Shown piece by piece: positions 50,452-53,013 of a DNA stretch of 53,013 nt. This stretch comes from Desulfosporosinus cupriresistens (lineage in GTDB: Bacteria; Bacillota; Desulfitobacteriia; Desulfitobacteriales; Desulfitobacteriaceae). The notes beneath the pieces were generated by a model. That model made no database searches. It saw only the letters and a program-made list of their open reading frames with translations, and was not told the origin of the DNA. Location of the stretch: assembly GCF_001707885.1 (NCBI RefSeq), contig NZ_MASS01000028.1:1-53013 (forward strand), in the 5' to 3' direction. Within the stretch, counting starts at the first letter, position 1, and each line of letters starts with the position of its first letter. The position numbers and the translations under genes are program-made.

Positions 50452-50780
50452 TAATTAATCCACCTTTTTAGTTGCTCCACACTAGATTATCACATTCGTC
50501 TTAACTGACAAGGTGCCTTTCATTTACAAGAAGCGAGTAATTTGAATTACCCAGTTAGAATGTTGCTTTAATACTCTAGCTGGGTAACACTTTGTCCACT
50601 ATAGACATATTCTGTACTAGAGCCCCACAATGGCTCGTTATATTTCATAACCAATATTTGGCTAAAGCATAATAAACATATGTTCTTGCCTGCACGATTG
50701 AGTTTTGATATCCAGTAGAGGGTCTTTAGTGAGCTTAGAAAAAATTATATCACGAAATGACTTTTAGATATTAAATTCTA
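50452..50780. other. Intergenic region with an imperfect hairpin
   Basis: TTACCCAG (50547-50554) and CTGGGTAA (50580-50587) close a stem that continues with TAGA/TCTA and one G-U pair. It has no T run on either side, so it may be an operator or structured 5' element rather than a terminator. No gene is visible. Confidence 0.4.
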
Positions 50781-50794
50781 GAGGAGATGGGGAT

Positions 50795-51010
50795 TTGAAT
50801 AAAAGAGGTCATGTGATTTATGCGGGTCAAAAAATTAGAAACGCCCGTCTTAAAGCTGGTATTGGAAGCCAAAAGGAACTAGCAGAGAAAACCGGGATCT
50901 CGCCGAGTATCATCAGTGATCTGGAACGTGGCAAACGTCAAATGAGTCCAACTTGGGCCAAACGAATTACTGAGGTTATAGGAGGTTATTGGGGAGATTT
51001 GATCGAGTAA
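50795..51010 (+). CDS. Small XRE-family helix-turn-helix protein
   Basis: The protein has 71 residues with a TTG start about eight bases after GAGGAG. It is essentially one HTH_XRE domain (about 11-65): IRNARLKAGIGSQKELAEKT, GISPSIISDLERGKRQMSPT. It has no effector domain, so it may act as a phage-type or stress repressor on its own promoter or nearby genes. It precedes the DUF1659-DUF2922-amidase group, but that group has its own promoter at 51040-51069. Confidence 0.85.
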   Translation: MNKRGHVIYAGQKIRNARLKAGIGSQKELAEKTGISPSIISDLERGKRQMSPTWAKRITEVIGGYWGDLIE

Positions 51011-51039
51011 CACTTCATTACCAATCATCGTTGAACCTA

Positions 51040-51089
51040 TTGACAATAATATTCCGCGTCAAGTATACTCGAAATAGAACAAACGTTCT
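51040..51089 (+). promoter_or_regulatory. Promoter with LexA (SOS) box
   Basis: TTGACA (51040-51045), an 18-base spacer and TATACT (51064-51069) form a promoter. GAACAAACGTTC (51077-51088) matches the Gram-positive SOS box core GAACRNRYGTTY and overlaps the expected transcription start. LexA binding would block transcription of the downstream group. Confidence 0.6.
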
Positions 51090-51090
51090 C

Positions 51091-51190
51091 GGGCAGGGAA
51101 CGGTTCGCACAATCTCTACCTGCCCTGGAGATTTGTGCTACCCTTCTCTCCCAAAAGCAGTTGGCAGGAGCCAGCTGCTTTTAGTTTTAA
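51091..51190 (+). promoter_or_regulatory. Structured leader with pseudoknot potential and terminator
   Basis: GGGCAGG (51091-51097) can pair with CCTGCCC (51119-51125), which lies in the loop of a second stem (51107-51116 with 51128-51138), giving an H-type pseudoknot. A terminator-like stem AAAAGCAG...CTGCTTTT (51153-51182) follows with AGTTTT. The arrangement suggests attenuation before the DUF1659 gene. Confidence 0.5.
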
Positions 51191-51225
51191 GAATGTTTGT
51201 TTTAAAGTGAAAGGAGGTGAATAAG

Positions 51226-51447
51226 ATGGCTGTTATTGCCAGTGCTAAAGACACCGTGCTAGTTGTGAACTTTCAGACAGGTTTAACCCCAGCTGGTTCG
51301 CCCATCCTTCGTCAGCGCAGCTTTCAGAATGTAAGATCCGATGCTGCGGATCAGGATATCTATGATGTGGCTACAGCACTTTATGGACTTCAGAGCTACC
51401 CCTTAATCAGCGTGCGACGGGACAATCGCGTTGATTTGACGGAGTAG
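51226..51447 (+). CDS. DUF1659 domain protein
   Basis: The protein has 73 residues. ATG 51226 follows AAGGAGGTG by eight bases, and an in-frame GTG at 51217 overlaps that site. The sequence (DTVLVVNFQTGLTPAGSPIL, RQRSFQNVRSDAADQDIYDV, ATALYGLQ) matches DUF1659, small Firmicute proteins usually followed by DUF2922 and YvrJ genes and often an amidase, as here. The function is unknown. The conserved set suggests a cell-surface or phage-tail-derived role. It sits behind the LexA-box promoter and a terminator-bearing leader. Confidence 0.85.
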   Translation: MAVIASAKDTVLVVNFQTGLTPAGSPILRQRSFQNVRSDAADQDIYDVATALYGLQSYPLISVRRDNRVDLTE

Positions 51448-51492
51448 TAATATTGGAACGCTGATTCCGATGAAAGGAAAGGAGGGAAAAGG

Positions 51493-51732
51493 ATGGCTAG
51501 TACCAGCAAAAAAGTGTTGCGCATGACATTTAACAGTGCCTTAGGTAGTGCGGTAAGTATTACCTTGCCGGAACCTAAAGCGGATTTAACGGCGGCTCAA
51601 ATCGAGGCTGTCATGGATCAAATCATCGCTAAGGACATTTTTCTAACGTCCGGCGGTGCACTTGTATCCAAACGAGATGTAAAGATCGTGGACACTACAA
51701 CGGATGACCTGTATGATCTGCCAGTAGTGTAA
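51493..51732 (+). CDS. DUF2922 domain protein
   Basis: The protein has 79 residues, and AAAGGAGGG precedes the ATG. KKVLRMTFNSALGSAVSITL, PEPKADLTAAQIEAVMDQII and IFLTSGGALVSKRD are typical of DUF2922, the constant partner of DUF1659. It lies 45 bases after that gene. Function unknown. It is followed by a GC-rich hairpin and then the YvrJ-amidase fusion gene. Confidence 0.85.
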   Translation: MASTSKKVLRMTFNSALGSAVSITLPEPKADLTAAQIEAVMDQIIAKDIFLTSGGALVSKRDVKIVDTTTDDLYDLPVV

Positions 51733-51817
51733 GCGGGGCGAGCGGAAGTTACTAGGTTGAGCACGAAGTTTGAAGAGCAAACCTCGATTTCAAATTAAAA
51801 TAAGATTAAGAGTATGC

Positions 51818-51866
51818 AGATAGGCTGGAGGAGGATAGATAGGTTCCCTCCTCCCCCAGCCTATCT
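51818..51866 (+). terminator. Strong GC-rich hairpin
   Basis: AGATAGGCTGG with AGGAGG pairs with CCTCCT and CCAGCCTATCT. There is no T run, so it may act as a processing or partial termination site between the DUF2922 and amidase genes. Confidence 0.55.
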
Positions 51867-51941
51867 CCTTGCTAGAACCTCCCGAGGTTAATCACACTGG
51901 TTAAATTTATTCGTAGAGAAAGACACGAAAGAGGGAATTGC

Positions 51942-52574
51942 ATGGAAGAGATGCTGAAACTTGCGGGCTTTTATTGTCCGATCGTAGTGACAGCCTTTTT
52001 GTTGATACGAATTGAAAAAAAGTTAAATGAATTCTATGTAAGCATTTCGGAACCTGCCCAAATCGCTGCCGCTCTAAAGCTGAAGGGAAGGGCAAAGGGT
52101 AAGTTAATGGGTAGAAAGGGAATGAATTGGCAAAAGATAGTGATCCACCATTCGGCAAGCCCTACAGAAGTCCGTCGCTCAGGAAAAACCGTTCCTGTTG
52201 ACGCGGACATAATTCGGGAGTGGCATCTAAGTGAGGGCTGGGGCGATATTGGCTATCACTTCGTGATCATGCCGGATGGCAGCTGTGAAAACGGACGGCA
52301 CTTATACCAAGTGGAAGCAAATCGTAACGAAGATCATCGTAAATCTCGCGGGATCGGAGTGTGTTTAGTTGGTAATTTTAGCGAGACTGAAGTACCAGAG
52401 GCTCAACTCAGGGGACTTATCAACAAAGTGGCACAGCTTTTGACGGCTTTTAAACTGGAGGTCGAGGACGTTGAGCTGCACCGGGATGTAGCAAGGGTTG
52501 CTACAGAATGTCCAGGACGATATTTCCCAGCAGATGTGTTGATGCAGGAATTGGAGAAGAGTTTGTGCGAATAA
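51942..52574 (+). CDS. YvrJ-like anchor fused to N-acetylmuramoyl-L-alanine amidase
   Basis: The protein has 210 residues. Residues 1 to about 45 (MEEMLKLAGFYCPIVVTAFL, LIRIEKKLNE) match the YvrJ family, normally a separate protein of about 50 residues. After a basic linker comes an Amidase_2/PGRP domain (about 63-205): KIVIHHSASPTEV (zinc His), REWHLSEGWGDIGYHFVIMP, DVELHRDVARVATECPGRYF (second His and Cys ligands). It should cut peptidoglycan between MurNAc and L-Ala. The YvrJ part could tether it to the membrane. In related clusters YvrJ and the amidase are usually two genes, so this looks like a fusion. The start lacks a strong AGGAGG. Confidence 0.88.
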   Translation: MEEMLKLAGFYCPIVVTAFLLIRIEKKLNEFYVSISEPAQIAAALKLKGRAKGKLMGRKGMNWQKIVIHHSASPTEVRRSGKTVPVDADIIREWHLSEGWGDIGYHFVIMPDGSCENGRHLYQVEANRNEDHRKSRGIGVCLVGNFSETEVPEAQLRGLINKVAQLLTAFKLEVEDVELHRDVARVATECPGRYFPADVLMQELEKSLCE

Positions 52575-52578
52575 TCCA

Positions 52579-52613
52579 CATAAGGGATAAACTGTCCCAT
52601 ATAGAGCCCTTAT
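52579..52613 (+). terminator. Possible hairpin terminator after the amidase gene
   Basis: ATAAGGG and CCCTTAT pair across a 20-base loop. Beyond it, TCGAACAATGCA is directly repeated at 52738-52749 and 52753-52764. No gene is visible to the window end. Confidence 0.35.
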
Positions 52614-52788
52614 TAGTGTACACCAATGAAGTTGCTCTTTGTTGTTTGAGGTAACCTTTAGCCTTTGTCTCATAGGGTTGGCCAAAACGACGCACAGTGA
52701 TTGAATAGCTGAGAGATTAAAACTTCGAACTTTTCGATCGAACAATGCATGGTCGAACAATGCAATTGAAATTTGGTTAATTTAGTCA

Positions 52789-53013
52789 TTGACAACGAGA
52801 GCCGGAAATGCTATTATTCAATTCCGGCCTAAAGCCACGGGAATCACATTGATTGAATACTTTAAGCTGGTGACCAAAAAAGGTATTGACAACGCAACTT
52901 GAAAATGCTAAGATAAAATTCCGGTCCAAGTGGCACGGCAGTTAGCCATCCATGGCGCTGGTCCCTTCTCGCCATCCTTGGCCGGCGCTCTAACCTTGAA
53001 CATCCCTGTTCAA
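52789..53013 (+). promoter_or_regulatory. Tandem near-duplicate promoter/leader modules
   Basis: Module 1 has TTGACA (52789-52794), 17 bases, TATTAT (52812-52817). Module 2 has TTGACA (52886-52891), 17 bases, TAAGAT (52909-52914). Both have AAATGCTA over the -10, AATTCCGG (52820 and 52917) and CACGG (52836 and 52934). The offset is 97-98 bases. After module 2 a GC-rich structured leader runs off the window, so the gene served is not seen. Confidence 0.55.

Noticed and set aside
52365..52760. 131-codon minus-strand frame over and beyond the amidase 3' end
   Set aside because: Antisense to the clear amidase domain, no ribosome site.

Overview
The window looks like a chromosomal segment of a low-to-mid GC, endospore-forming type clostridial Firmicute, most likely of the Desulfosporosinus/Desulfitobacterium group. 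That placement is an inference. It rests on strong AGGAGG-type ribosome sites, frequent TTG/GTG starts, a B12-riboswitch-controlled cobT-cobU-cobS set, a DUF1659/DUF2922/YvrJ/amidase set and an anchored c-type cytochrome. No rRNA, tRNA, CRISPR array or intact insertion sequence was seen.

Layout: 0.2-5.0 kb is a TetR-regulated export operon (TetR, HlyD-like adaptor, ABC ATPase, two ABC-2 permeases). 5.3-6.9 kb holds a secreted FN3 protein behind an 11-bp-spaced TTCAG array, followed by the last codons of a lost glycosyltransferase. 7.0-13.9 kb holds two PEP-synthase/rifampin-phosphotransferase-like enzymes on opposite strands, each paired with its own TetR gene and an adjacent palindrome. 14.2-16.5 kb has a LysR gene, a deletion-fused leuC/leuD remnant and a trans-aconitate methyltransferase. 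17.1-19.2 kb is a GT39-type membrane glycosyltransferase whose promoter carries the same 11-bp-spaced array. 20.1-23.6 kb is pyruvate carboxylase. 23.7-31.2 kb has two phosphodiester-glycosidase-domain proteins, a DUF6530-like gene under a consensus promoter with an operator, a GIY-YIG protein, a large nested palindrome, a channel-like membrane protein and an SGNH hydrolase. 31.4-33.9 kb has PspA, a TIM44-like protein and a TVP38 protein. 34.3-38.4 kb has an aminotransferase and the cobT-cobU-cobS operon with its riboswitch and terminator. 38.7-42.9 kb has a cytochrome c lipoprotein, a HlyC/CorC protein with an apparent AUA start, and asparagine synthetase. 43.1-48.5 kb is a three-gene McrBC-like locus. 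48.8-50.5 kb is a D-aminoacylase-like amidohydrolase. 50.8-52.6 kb has a small XRE regulator and a DUF1659-DUF2922-YvrJ/amidase group behind a LexA-box promoter and a structured leader. The last 230 bases hold two near-duplicate promoter/leader modules.

The strongest candidate for an unusual system is 43.1-48.5 kb. A long helical protein with 17 tandem 9-residue repeats, a coiled coil and a small C-terminal domain precedes a McrB-type AAA+ NTPase and a DUF2357/PD-(D/E)xK McrC-type nuclease. The genes are tightly spaced and closed by one strong terminator. This fits a type IV restriction or CoCoNuT-like defence module.

A second theme is genome decay. The window holds relics of a response regulator (two pieces), a GGDEF protein, a glycosyltransferase tail and a leuCD pair. 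Starts were set mainly from ribosome-binding sites and are noted where they differ from the longest open frame.
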